A stretch of DNA of 10,000 nt from Theodoxus fluviatilis (taxonomy: Eukaryota; Mollusca; Gastropoda; Cycloneritida; Neritidae), in assembly GCA_034096865.1 (NCBI GenBank), contig JAWQFJ010018343.1, forward strand, positions 15,001-25,000, given 5' to 3'. The notes under the pieces were generated by a model that saw only the letters and a list, made by a program, of their open reading frames with translations, had not been told where the DNA came from and did no database searches. The stretch's first letter is position 1, and every line of letters starts with the position of its first letter. Below, piece after piece: positions 1 through 7,519 of this stretch. Made by a program: the position numbers and the translations under genes.

Positions 1-1149
1 CTTTTAATAGACTTGAAGCATCTGTTGCGTCATCATTTAGAGCGTAGATAGTAGCGTTGTTTTTAATAGACTTGAAGCATCTGTTGCGTCATCATTTAGA
101 GCGTAGATGGTAGCGTTGCTTTTAATAGACTTGAAGCATCTGTTGCGTCATCATTTAGAGCGTAGATAGTAGCGTTGTTTTTAATAGACTTGAAGCATCT
201 GTTGCGTCATCATTTAGAGCGTAGATAGTAGCGTTGCTTTTAATAGACTTGAAGCATCTGTTGCGTCATCATTTAGAGCGTAGATAGTAGCGTTGTTTTT
301 AATAGACTTGAAGCATCTGTTGCGTCATCATTTAGAGCGTAGATAGTAGCGTTGCTTTTAATAGACTTGAAGCATCTGTTGCGTCATCATTTAGAGCGTA
401 GATAGTAGCGTTGTTTTTAATAGACTTGAAGCATCTGTTGCGTCGTCATTTAGAGCGTAGATAGTAGCGTTGTTTTTAATAGACTTGAAGCTTCTGTTGC
501 GTCATCATTTAGAGCGTAGATAGTAGCGTTGCTTTTAATAGACTTGAAGCATCTGTTGCGTCATCATTTAGAGCGTAGATAGTAGCGTTGCTTTTAATAG
601 ACTTGAAGCATCTGTTGCGTCATCATTTAGAGCGTAGATAGTAGCGTTGTTTTTAATAGACTTGAAGCTTCTGTTGCGTCATCATTTAGAGCGTAGATAG
701 TAGCGTTGCTTTTAATAGACTTGAAGCATCTGTTGCGTCATCATTTAGAGCGTAGATAGTAGCGTTGCTTTTAATAGACTTGAAGCATCTGTTGCGTCAT
801 CATTTAGAGCGTAGATAGTAGCGTTGCTTTTAATAGACTTGAAGCATCTGTTGCGTCATCATTTAGAGCGTAGATAGTAGCGTTGCTTTTAATAGACTTG
901 AAGCATCTGTTGCGTCATCATTTAGAGCGTAGATAGTAGCGTTGCTTTTAATAGACTTGAAGCATCTGTTGCGTCATCATTTAGAGCGTAGATAGTAGCG
1001 TTGCTTTTAATAGACTTGAAGCATCTGTTGCGTCATCATTTAGAGCGTAGATAGTAGCGTTGCTTTTAATAGACTTGAAGCATCTGTTGCGTCATCATTT
1101 AGAGCGTAGATAGTAGCGTTGCTTTTAATAGACTTGAAGCACCTGTTGC
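1..1149. repeat. 59-bp satellite array, 19 full copies plus a truncated 20th
   Basis: The unit begins (C/T)TTTTAATAGACTTGAAGC and ends AGATAGTAGCGTTG. Copies start at 1, 60, 119 and every 59 bases up to 1122, with no length change. The last copy diverges after CCTGTTGCG near 1150, so the right edge is inside the window and the left edge is not. Copies are nearly identical. The main variable site is the first base: T in the copies starting at 60, 178, 296, 414, 473 and 650, and C in the others. Rare variants are A to G at 109 and at 445, and GCATCTG to GCTTCTG in the copies starting at 473 and 650. The unit is not a multiple of three and contains TAG in several registers, so it is not coding. 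High similarity suggests recent amplification or ongoing homogenisation by unequal exchange. Confidence 0.98.
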
Positions 1150-1286
1150 GAGCATTGTTCGGATTGAAAGACTTAATCTTAATTAGTCAATGCGCAATGG
1201 GAGACTTAGAAGCAAACTTGGTTGCATTGCTGTGAAGTCGTTGTGGAACTCTTTCTTTAAAATAACGACATCGCAACAGATGCTTC
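1136..1286. repeat. Inverted satellite fragment flanking the array edge
   Basis: The last satellite copy reads GAAGCACCTGTTGCGA at 1136-1151. The sequence TCGCAACAGATGCTTC at 1271-1286 is its reverse complement with one mismatch, and it matches the usual satellite word GAAGCATCTGTTGC exactly over 14 bases. The pair forms 16-bp inverted arms around about 120 bases of non-repeat DNA. This could mark the end of an element that carries the satellite internally, or a small inversion at the array border. The sequence alone does not decide between these. Confidence 0.75.
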
Positions 1287-1497
1287 TAAAGCTTCTCGAT
1301 AGTGGTCGCCACCGCTGTCAGCCATGCTGTCATAGACTGCCTGCATGCAGTCAGCTCTTCTCTCTCTTATAACATCCGTTCATCGTCATTATCGTGGCAT
1401 ATTTAAGGGGATAAAATCGGCAGAGACATTTTGAGAATTTTAAACTACATTGGAATGCGCAAATTTTTCCCCCCAACCGGTCCCACCTAACTGGTCA
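1150..1497. other. Satellite flank with no gene seen
   Basis: This is unique sequence between the satellite and the pyrimidine tract. A 60-codon frame at 1190-1372 has no recognisable domain and overlaps the inverted satellite fragment, so it is not taken as a gene. A small hairpin is visible at 1335-1352: GACTGC and GCAGTC flank six bases, and the 10-bp palindrome CTGCATGCAG lies at 1341-1350. No promoter, RNA gene or splice-bounded exon stands out. Confidence 0.6.
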
Positions 1498-1652
1498 CCC
1501 CTACCCCTCATATCCCCGCGTTCCCATTTATCCCCTCTCTTGCCCTCTCCTCCACCCTCCACTCCCTTCTCCTCCACCCACTCCCTTCTCCACCATCCCC
1601 CCCCCTCCCCCACCCCCACTCCCCCCTTCACCCCTCCCTTCTTTTCCGGTTT
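1498..1652. repeat. C/T-rich tract with strand asymmetry
   Basis: The + strand is almost purely C and T with sparse A, built from irregular blocks such as CTCCTCCACCCTCCACTCCC. The opposite strand is therefore G/A-rich. Proline- and serine-rich open frames on + and glycine-rich ones on - through this tract are by-products of composition. Such homopyrimidine DNA can form triplex (H-DNA), which is known for this sequence class but not shown here. Confidence 0.85.
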
Positions 1653-1764
1653 CCACTTGACGTATACGTACCTCTCATTGATCTGCATTTTCCTGGCCTG
1701 CTTTGAAAACCCACCTTGTCGCACGCAGTCACTCTGTCACTCTCAGTTCATGCACACAGATACG

Positions 1765-1768
1765 CCCC

Positions 1769-1785
<17 letters not shown>
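1765..1785 (+). repeat. Poly-C run of 21
   Basis: There are 21 consecutive C bases directly before the (CA)n array. The length is as reported in this assembly; homopolymers of this size are prone to sequencing and assembly length error. On the opposite strand it is a G21 run with G-quadruplex potential. Confidence 0.9.
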
Positions 1786-1799
<14 letters not shown>

Positions 1800-1896
1800 A
1801 CACGCACACTTACACACTTCAGACACACACACATGCACACTTCAGACACACACAAACAGACAGACACACACACATACACACACACTCAGACAGACA

Positions 1897-1948
<52 letters not shown>
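1785..1948. repeat. Interrupted (CA)n microsatellite
   Basis: About 160 bases of CA repeats are broken by CAGA, TTCAGA, ATGC and CAAA interruptions. A longer block containing CACTTCAGACACACAC is itself duplicated near 1808-1852. His-Thr-rich frames crossing this region are translations of the repeat and not genes. The junction of poly-C with (CA)n suggests two slippage-prone tracts that grew side by side. Confidence 0.97.
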
Positions 1949-1949
<1 letters not shown>

Positions 1950-2028
1950 CCTAACAATCAGTTTCCCAAATGTCTCTTTTCGTGCCATGACAAAGCCATA
2001 AGCGCTTTTATCTTTTCTCCATCGATTA

Positions 2029-2236
2029 CCTACTCAGTCTTCGTTGCACAGAAAACTCACGTAGGGAGTTGTCGAGTTTTCCTACTCAGGGTTCGTCGCA
2101 CAGAAAACTAATGTTGGGAGTTGTCGAGTTTACCTACTCAGTCTTCGTCGCACAGAAAACTCATGTTGGGAGTTGTCGAGTTTACCTACTCAGTCTTCGT
2201 CGCACAGAAAACTCATGTAGGGAGTTGTCGAGTTTT
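2029..2236. repeat. 52-bp minisatellite, four tandem copies
   Basis: Copies start at 2029, 2081, 2133 and 2185 with no length change. The unit begins CCTACTCAGTCTTCGT and contains CGCACAGAAAACTCATGT and GGGAGTTGTCGAGTT. The two inner junctions read TTTACC and the first reads TTTTCC. Variants include CTAATG for CTCATG in copy 2, and GTAGGG in copies 1 and 4 against GTTGGG in copies 2 and 3. The unit is not a multiple of three, so the same peptide (HRKLMLGVVEF-like) appears in successive frames. The open frames here are therefore repeat artefacts. It is unrelated to the 59-bp satellite. Confidence 0.96.
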
Positions 2237-2545
2237 GCAGAGCAGCCTGTACTCCCCACACACAGGTGGCAGCTCGCCCAGTCAGCGCCAGACTGCAATG
2301 GACAGCAGAGGTAGACACACTTCTATTTCAGTCCCTCGCTTCCTCTAGGTTGAGTCACCATCCTGGTTTGAAAATATCTCTCACAGTCTGTTGCCGTATC
2401 AAATCCTTTTTCCCCTGGGTCGTACCGTGAACTGACAACCCGCCGCCCAACAAGAACTTCAGACTCTCCACCGTCGAGTCTCACATGTGAAACCTTTTTG
2501 GAGGGCAAGACATTCGTTCGTGTGTTTTGGAGGAGGCAGCGGTGC

Positions 2546-2758
2546 TTATATTAGCGAGTGCACGCTGTGGGTTTTGTGCGTGTCGAGGTTCGCGCCCATA
2601 ATGCGTTCTGACTTGCCGCCAATTTCCTGACATAATGGGCTGAATCGCTCGCCAGCCTCGTTTATGATGGGCAACGCTGAGAGAAAACTCTGAAACGGAC
2701 TATAGCAAGATTCTGGCTCTGCCGCGAGGTACTCTGGGCTGAACAGATACATGGTCAT
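2546..2758 (-). other. Short coding-like frame, function unknown
   Basis: A 70-codon frame begins at an ATG whose complement is at 2756-2758, with a second ATG two codons later, and runs to TAA. Residues near the start read MTMYLFSPEYLAAEPESCY. The composition is balanced and not low-complexity, which is the only positive sign. The frame stays open upstream of the ATG for about two dozen codons, so it could equally be part of an exon. No signal peptide, membrane segment or known domain is recognised. Chance frames of this length are common, so this is a weak candidate. Confidence 0.15.
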
Positions 2759-3287
2759 CCCCGGCGCTTGACGCCGCACGGAAGGGTGTAAGGAGCTGCT
2801 GCAGCCTGGCAACTTGCACAGTCGACTACTCCAATTTTACAGGAGGAGGGAAGGGGGAAAAAAGAGAAAAGTAAGAGATTATGAAGATGAGAGGCGATAA
2901 ACAGGTTGTAGATGTGTGCGCGATGATAGAAAGTTGGCAAATAAATGGCAAAACTTCAGCAATGGAAGCCTCTGCTTGTAAAGAGATGGGAAAAACGCAC
3001 GCAACCTATGCGACGAACTTTAGTTATCTTCCAAGATAACTGCACAGCGTACGCGTAACCGTATTGTCGTCCAAAAAACCAGTTGCACTTTATTGAAGCA
3101 AGAAATGGTTTGCACCTAGTATAATAAAGTAAACAGGAGAAAAGAAAAGAATCAGACAGATATACAAAGAACGACCCAGGAAAAAAGTGTGTGCGCAACA
3201 TTCGAACTGCCCCGACCTCATTCAAGCCGAGAGATAGCCCATCTTACGCACCGACCAGAAGCAGTGGTATCGAAGGATGCTGTAGAC

Positions 3288-3556
3288 ATGGCCTCAGAAA
3301 TAATCTTCGCTGAGCTCCCAGCCAAGGTGAATCAGGAGAAAGAGATAAGGGCATTTTCTTGTAGAGCAGCTCCGCTTCTCAGCAAGGCCCATGTGGCTGC
3401 TCGGAGCTGAACAAGCTTCACGTAATGAACGGAACCGCCTCTCCCGTTCTGGACCCGCTCTTGCTACCCTGGGTCAGGACATACTGCTTGGCTGGGAAAT
3501 TGCTGCTGCTTACCACATCTGCCAGTCAACCTCAGGATATGGTCGAGATCACCGCT
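3288..3556 (+). other. Two overlapping coding-like frames, possibly frameshifted relic
   Basis: One frame reads from ATG at 3288 (MASEIIFAELPAKVNQEKE) to a stop near 3408. A second frame opens near 3340 and runs to a TGA near 3556, with residues such as LATLGQDILLGWEIAAAYH. Both have balanced composition, and they overlap in a way that would fit one ancestral frame broken by an indel. It could also be chance. The EIIFAE part of the first frame coincides with the dispersed motif at 3298-3314, which argues that at least that part comes from a repeat. No family is recognised. Confidence 0.15.
3298..3314 (-). repeat. Degenerate copy of the CTCAGC-AAGATTAT motif
   Basis: Read on the - strand this is CTCAGCGAAGATTATTT. 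The copy at 7523-7539 reads CTCAGCAAAGATTATAT, giving 15 matches in 17. The match is short, so membership of the same family is likely but not certain. Confidence 0.45.
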
Positions 3557-3770
3557 GACAGGAAAATATATTTTCGAAGTTTGCCCCGTGCCTGATATGT
3601 AAAAAGAAGGGGGGAAAATCTTACCCCGCGTTTGAAGTGGAATAATTGGTCATGAAGTTTGCTGCGGTCATCAAAAAGATACGTAGATTGAATGGCTTTG
3701 GTGAAACATAAGTGTGAAAATTGATGTAACGGTGCAGCAAGCATTGGTTGGAAGGGGAGGACCAGCAGCA

Positions 3771-5336
3771 GCATCAAGAGCAGCAACAGAAACAGAAACA
3801 GCATCAAGAGCAGTAACAGAAACAGCAGCAGCATCAAGAGCAGCAACAGTAACAGAAACAGCAGCAGCATCAAGAGCAGCAACAGTAACAGAAACAGCAG
3901 CAGCAGCATCAAGAGCAGCAACAGTAACAGAAACAGCAGCAGCAGCATCAAGAGCAGCAACAGTAACAGAAACAGCAGCAGCAGCATCAAAAGCAGCAAC
4001 AGTAACAGAAACAGCAGCATCAAGAGCAGCAACAGTAACAGAAACAACAGCAGCATCAAAAGCAGCAACAGTAACAGAAACAGCAGCAGCAGCATCAAGA
4101 GCAGCAAGAGAAACAGCAGCAGCATCAAGAGCAGCAACAGTAACAGAAACAACAGGAGCATCAAAAGCAGCAACAGTAACAGAAACAGCAGCAGCATCAA
4201 GAGCAGCAACAGTAACAGAAACAGCAGCAGCATCAAGAGCAGCAACAGTAACAGAAACAGCAGCAGCATCAAGAGCAGCAACAGTAACAGAAACAGCAGC
4301 AGCATCAAGAGCAGCAACAGTAACAGAAACAGCAGCAGCAGCATCAAGAGTAGCAACATTCACAGAAACAGCAGCAGCATCAAGAGCAGCAATAGTAACA
4401 GAAACAGCAGCAGCAGCATCAAGATTAGCAACAGTAACAGAAACAGCAGCAGCATCAAGAGCAGCAACAGTAACAGAAACAGCAGCAGCAGCATCAAAAG
4501 CAGCAACAGTAACAGAAACAGCAGCAGCATCAAGAGCAGCAACAGAAACAGCAGCAGCATCAAGAGCAGCAACAGTAACAGTAACAGCAGCAGCATCAAG
4601 AGCAGCAACAGAAACAGAAACAGCAGCAGCATCAAGAGCAGCAACAGTAACAGAAACAGCAGCAACATCAAGAGCAGTAACAGAAACAGCAGCAGCATCA
4701 AGAGCAACAACAGTAACAGAAACAGCAGCAGCATCAAGAGCAGCAACAGTAACAGAAACAGCAGCAGCATCAAGAGCAGCAACAGTAACAGAAACAGCAG
4801 CAGCATCAAGAGCAACAACAGTAACAGAAACAGCAGCAGCATCAAGAGCAGCAACAGTAACAGAAACAGCAGCAGCATCAAGAGCAGCAACAGTAACAGA
4901 AACAGCAGCAGCATCAAGAGCAGCAAGAGAAACAGCAGCAGCATCAAGAGCAGCAACAGTAACAGAAGCAGCAGCAGCATCAAGAGCAGCAACAGTAACA
5001 GAAACAGCAGCAGCATCAAGAGCAGCAACGGTAACAGAAACAACAGCAGCATCGAAAGCAGCAACAGTAACAGAAACAGCAGCAGCATCAAGAGCAGCAA
5101 CAGTAACAGAAACAGTAGCAGCATCAATAGCAGCAACAGTAACAGAAACAGCAGCAGCATCAAGAGCAGCAACAGTAACAGAAACAGCAGCAGCATCAAG
5201 AGCAGCAACAGTAACAGAAACAGTAGCACCATCAATAGCAGCAACAGTAACAGAAACAGTAGCAGCATCAATAGCAGCAACAGTAACAGAAACAGCAGCA
5301 GCATCAAGAGCAGCAACAGTAACAGAAACAGCAGCA
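3771..5336 (+). repeat. CAG/CAA-derived minisatellite, 44 units of about 36 bp
   Basis: The typical unit carries CATCAAGAGCAGCAACAG followed by TAACAGAAACAGCAGCAG. Unit sizes vary in steps of three (30, 33, 36 and 39 bp) through gain or loss of CAG or of ACAGTA. Translated in one + frame the unit is ASRAATVTETAA, and the frame stays open from 3714 to 5372 (552 codons). That frame begins at GTG, has an upstream TGA at 3702-3704, and contains no methionine codon, so no ordinary animal start exists. Leucine-rich frames (LLLFLLLLLLLM) and an ALDAAAVSVTVA frame are open on the - strand over the same DNA. The openness follows from a stop-free unit changing length only by multiples of three. Coding as an internal exon is not excluded but has no positive support. 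Confidence 0.97.
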
Positions 5337-6083
5337 GGAGTTTCGAGTGGAAAAAGAGAAGCAGAAATCTAATATGACACGAAAGTGTGAGATGAATGAG
5401 TGTTAAGATTCTTGTTGAGTTTTTTCTTTTGATGCACCATCTGATGACGAGCGGATGTACCGTCCAGTTCAGTAAATCCATGACAAGCTAGACGTCTGTT
5501 TTAAGGAAGGATTCCCCAATCTCCTGCACACTCTCTTGGGATAGTGACGGATAGACACGAGGTTAACACGGACAGGCAGTGTGCGGATGAACAGCCAACA
5601 GGTGAGGCTACGAAGCTGTGCTAAGCGTGACTCAGATCTGCACAGCAGTCAGGGGAGGAAAAAAAAATATTCGCCAAGTTTACCTTCCTGTTCCTCTCCC
5701 ACTGTTCTCCTCTCCCTCTGTCTTCACTGCTACACCTGCCACTGGCTTCCTTTTGACACTTATCTCCAGTTTCTCATTTTCCTTAGCTTTTTCCTCAGCC
5801 CTCCTGACGCCATGTTTGGTTTGTAACGCCACCCCGCCTTCCCACTTTCAAGACGCCTCGGACCATACACTGTGAAAACTGGGGAGCTTTGCAGGCCACT
5901 CTCTCCGCCTCCGCTGAACAAAATGTCAGCAGTCCCAGGTTGAGGAAAATTAAGCGTGCGATTTTTGTTACGTTTCCATTCAGGCTGCCACTGCTCAGAG
6001 CATAATTATTTGAAACCCAGGAATTCATGGCACGTATTATTTTTAATGTGCAACTTTATGCGTTGTTCTGGAGTGTGTGTAGG

Positions 6084-6105
6084 CCACTGTTTACCCAGTG
6101 GTAAA
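6084..6105. other. Compound hairpin
   Basis: CCACTG at 6084-6089 pairs with CAGTGG at 6096-6101, and the overlapping TTTACC at 6090-6095 pairs with GGTAAA at 6100-6105. The two pairings are mutually exclusive, so this could switch between two folds. No function is implied by sequence alone. Confidence 0.5.
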
Positions 6106-6308
6106 GTGACAGATCACATGATTCTGTGGACCGTGGTCAACATTATTCAAGATGACCGGACTGAGAAATTCAGTCGGTCAACCACATGTCACGAACGTAC
6201 TGCTTTCACGATCAACATCCGTCCTCATCCTCAGCGTGAGAAACCACCGGAAAAACCGCACGATAGCTAAAGAGACAGACGGAACTAATGGTTTATGAAT
6301 GTCGACCG

Positions 6309-6344
6309 AACCCACTGGGTTTACCAACTGGAAATAGTTGTAAA
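6309..6344. other. Adjacent palindrome and hairpin
   Basis: AACCCA and TGGGTT flank a single C at 6309-6321. Overlapping it, TTTACCAACT at 6320-6329 pairs with AGTTGTAAA at 6336-6344 with one bulged C. The CCACTGGGT word also resembles the reverse complement of the hairpin at 6084-6105. Confidence 0.5.
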
Positions 6345-6410
6345 ACTTAGAATTGCAGTGCCTTTAAATAAAATAACCCAACTCTTGCCCTCGCCCCAGT
6401 CCTGAACAAC

Positions 6411-6598
6411 CTCTTCCTCCCTCTCCACTCTCCTCCCTCTCCTCTCTCCTCCCTCTCCTCTCTCTTTTTTCTCATCCCTCTCCTCTCTCCTGCCTCCCAT
6501 CGCTCTCCTCTATCCTCCCTCTCCACTCTCCTCCCTCCTCCCTCTCCTTCTTCTCCTCTCTCCTCCCTCTCTTCTCTCCTCCCTCGTCCCCCCTTTCC
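6411..6598. repeat. C/T-rich tract
   Basis: The tract is nearly pure pyrimidine on +, with irregular CTCCCTCTCC and CTCTCTCCTC blocks and few interruptions. The opposite strand is G/A-rich and gives a spurious Glu/Arg/Gly-rich frame. Triplex-forming potential is known for this class of sequence. Confidence 0.92.
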
Positions 6599-6667
6599 AG
6601 TTCTTTCACAAGGACCGCGTCCCCTCCCACACCCCTGATGGAGAGCATCACGCGTACGGCACTGGAG

Positions 6668-6684
6668 GCAAAGATTATATAGTT
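6668..6684 (+). repeat. Dispersed 17-bp motif, copy 1
   Basis: GCAAAGATTATATAGTT here is identical to 7526-7542. Flanks differ (ACTGGAG before this copy, GGCCTCA before the other). It lies 41 bases before the forward copy of the 94-bp repeat. A 17-base exact match in 10 kb of non-simple sequence is not expected by chance. Confidence 0.7.
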
Positions 6685-6725
6685 ACACAAAGATAGCTCA
6701 TTAGCTCAAAGCTGTGAGGATCGAG

Positions 6726-6819
6726 ACACGTTGCGCCCCCAACCGGAAGGTTACTTGGGTGAATCAAGGGAAGTAATCACACCGCTTAGCGACATGTAAA
6801 TATTGCTTGTTTATCGACG
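6726..6819 (+). repeat. Dispersed 93-94 bp repeat, forward copy
   Basis: This copy starts ACACGTTGCGCCCCC, continues through CCGGAAGG, GGGTGAATCAAGGGAAGTAA and CGCTTAGCGACATGTAAAT, and ends GCTTGTTTATCGACG. The reverse complement of 7916-8008 aligns along the full length with 14 mismatches and one single-base gap, about 84% identity. No coding frame spans it. It behaves as an interspersed repeat (a SINE, MITE or foldback end). The GGGAAGTAA part resembles words I associate with mollusc dispersed repeats, which is a recollection and not a search result. Confidence 0.85.
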
Positions 6820-6855
6820 TCTGTACAGTGATTTAATCTTGTTCAAGTGCACTGC

Positions 6856-6886
<31 letters not shown>

Positions 6887-6917
6887 TAGAGAGAGAGAGA
6901 CAGACAGACAGAGAGAG
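6856..6917. repeat. (GA)n microsatellite with GATA and GACA interruptions
   Basis: About 62 bases of AG dinucleotides are interrupted by GATAGATA and CAGACAGACA. It begins 36 bases after the end of the forward 94-bp repeat. Confidence 0.95.
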
Positions 6918-6993
6918 GTCTTTCGCGCAGTATCTCATGTTAGGTCTTATCCGCACGGTATAGGGGGAACGAGGGGGATGCTCAATAAGTGGA

Positions 6994-7037
6994 GATGATG
7001 GATGGATGGATGGTGAATGAATGAATGAATTAATGAA
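6994..7037. repeat. Compound (GATG)n/(GAAT)n microsatellite
   Basis: GATGATGGATGGATGGATGG is followed by TGAATGAATGAATGAATTAATGAA. Two tetranucleotide motifs differing by one base sit side by side, consistent with one arising from the other by mutation and slippage. Confidence 0.9.
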
Positions 7038-7075
7038 GTTTTACGGCCTATCAGCATTTGGAGACTAAGGCCTTT
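7038..7075 (+). repeat. Possible short dispersed repeat next to the tetranucleotide array
   Basis: GTTTTACGGCCTATCAGC and ACTAAGGCCTTTT flank a short spacer, giving GGCC words at both ends and the 8-bp palindrome AAGGCCTT at 7067-7074. The layout, a tetranucleotide array running into TTTTACGGCC, resembles a type of animal dispersed repeat I recall, but there is no second copy here to prove it. Confidence 0.3.
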
Positions 7076-7519
7076 TCACAAAACCACTGGTACTAATACG
7101 AGCGAGATATAATCAAGTCACGACTGGGAGGGGAAAGGAAAGATAACTCTAACAACATCTTTCTTTCCCCCATTCAACACATGCAGCGGACGTTCGGAAA
7201 CAAAGTTTTAGAGCGAAGTTATGATGAGGATAATGAGTGCAGATGGTTGGCAAGCGGAATGAAACAACAATTTTACTGTGAGATTGTTCCGTCGGAACGT
7301 CAGATCTGTGAACGCTTCGAAAGGGGTGCGCGACTTTGACCTGGATGCAGTGTAAGTCGTAAGCGAAGATCGTGATGAGTCGAAGTCTCAAGACCGAGGG
7401 TTTATGGGGGTTTTGTGGACATACGGCGATCGTATGACAAGGCAAATATGCTCAAAATGAAAACAGATCTGCACGAAAAGGGGTTCTACCACGACAGTTG
7501 TTCCAATGCTTATGCTGTG
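7076..7519. other. Unique sequence, weak open frames on both strands
   Basis: A 52-codon ATG frame at 7181-7339 on + (MQRTFGNKVLERSYDEDNEC at its start) has balanced composition. A longer - strand frame at 7149-7445 begins at TTG. They overlap, so at most one could be real, and neither shows a recognisable domain. No promoter or RNA gene is seen. Confidence 0.4.

Larger units (their letters stand above)
2237..3770. other. Mostly unique sequence, no confident gene
   Basis: The stretch between the 52-bp minisatellite and the CAG-derived array has no long ATG-initiated frame and no tRNA-like B box. Two weakly coding-like segments inside it are listed separately (2546-2758 on -, 3288-3556 on +). 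A purine-rich patch lies at 2840-2880, and AATAAA-like strings occur near 2940 and 3122 without a convincing transcript context. If exons exist here they are short and would need transcript data to define. Confidence 0.5.
5337..6410. other. Unique sequence with small hairpins, no gene seen
   Basis: This lies between the CAG-derived array and the next pyrimidine tract. It contains several short unrelated frames with no recognisable domains. A 7-bp inverted pair is GCTGTGC at 5615-5621 with GCACAGC at 5640-5646. A C/T-rich patch runs around 5684-5720. Two hairpin-rich spots at 6084-6105 and 6309-6344 are listed separately. AAATAAAATAA near 6365 resembles a polyadenylation signal, but nothing upstream looks like a terminal exon. 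Confidence 0.5.

Noticed and set aside
1..1149. Possible CRISPR array
   Set aside because: There are no unique spacers. The whole 59-bp unit repeats head to tail, which is satellite structure in a eukaryotic-looking context.
1440..2111. Proline-, histidine- and threonine-rich frames, and a glycine-rich - frame
   Set aside because: All are translations of the C/T tract, poly-C and (CA)n. Three overlapping frames are open together, which is typical of simple sequence.
2069..2348. Repeat-containing frames with HRKLMLGVVEF and VAQKTHVGSC peptides
   Set aside because: They come from the 52-bp minisatellite. The unit is not a multiple of three, so each copy is read in a different frame and no constant protein repeat exists.
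3532..5481. Leucine-rich open frames on the - strand (275 and 373 codons)
   Set aside because: They are the antisense translation of the CAG-derived minisatellite. Over 80% of their residues are Leu, Met and Phe from repeated trinucleotides, and the sense frame is equally open.
6472..6690. Glu/Arg/Gly-rich frame on the - strand
   Set aside because: It is the antisense of the C/T-rich tract. Only its first 25 or so codons lie outside simple sequence, and they cover the dispersed 17-bp motif.
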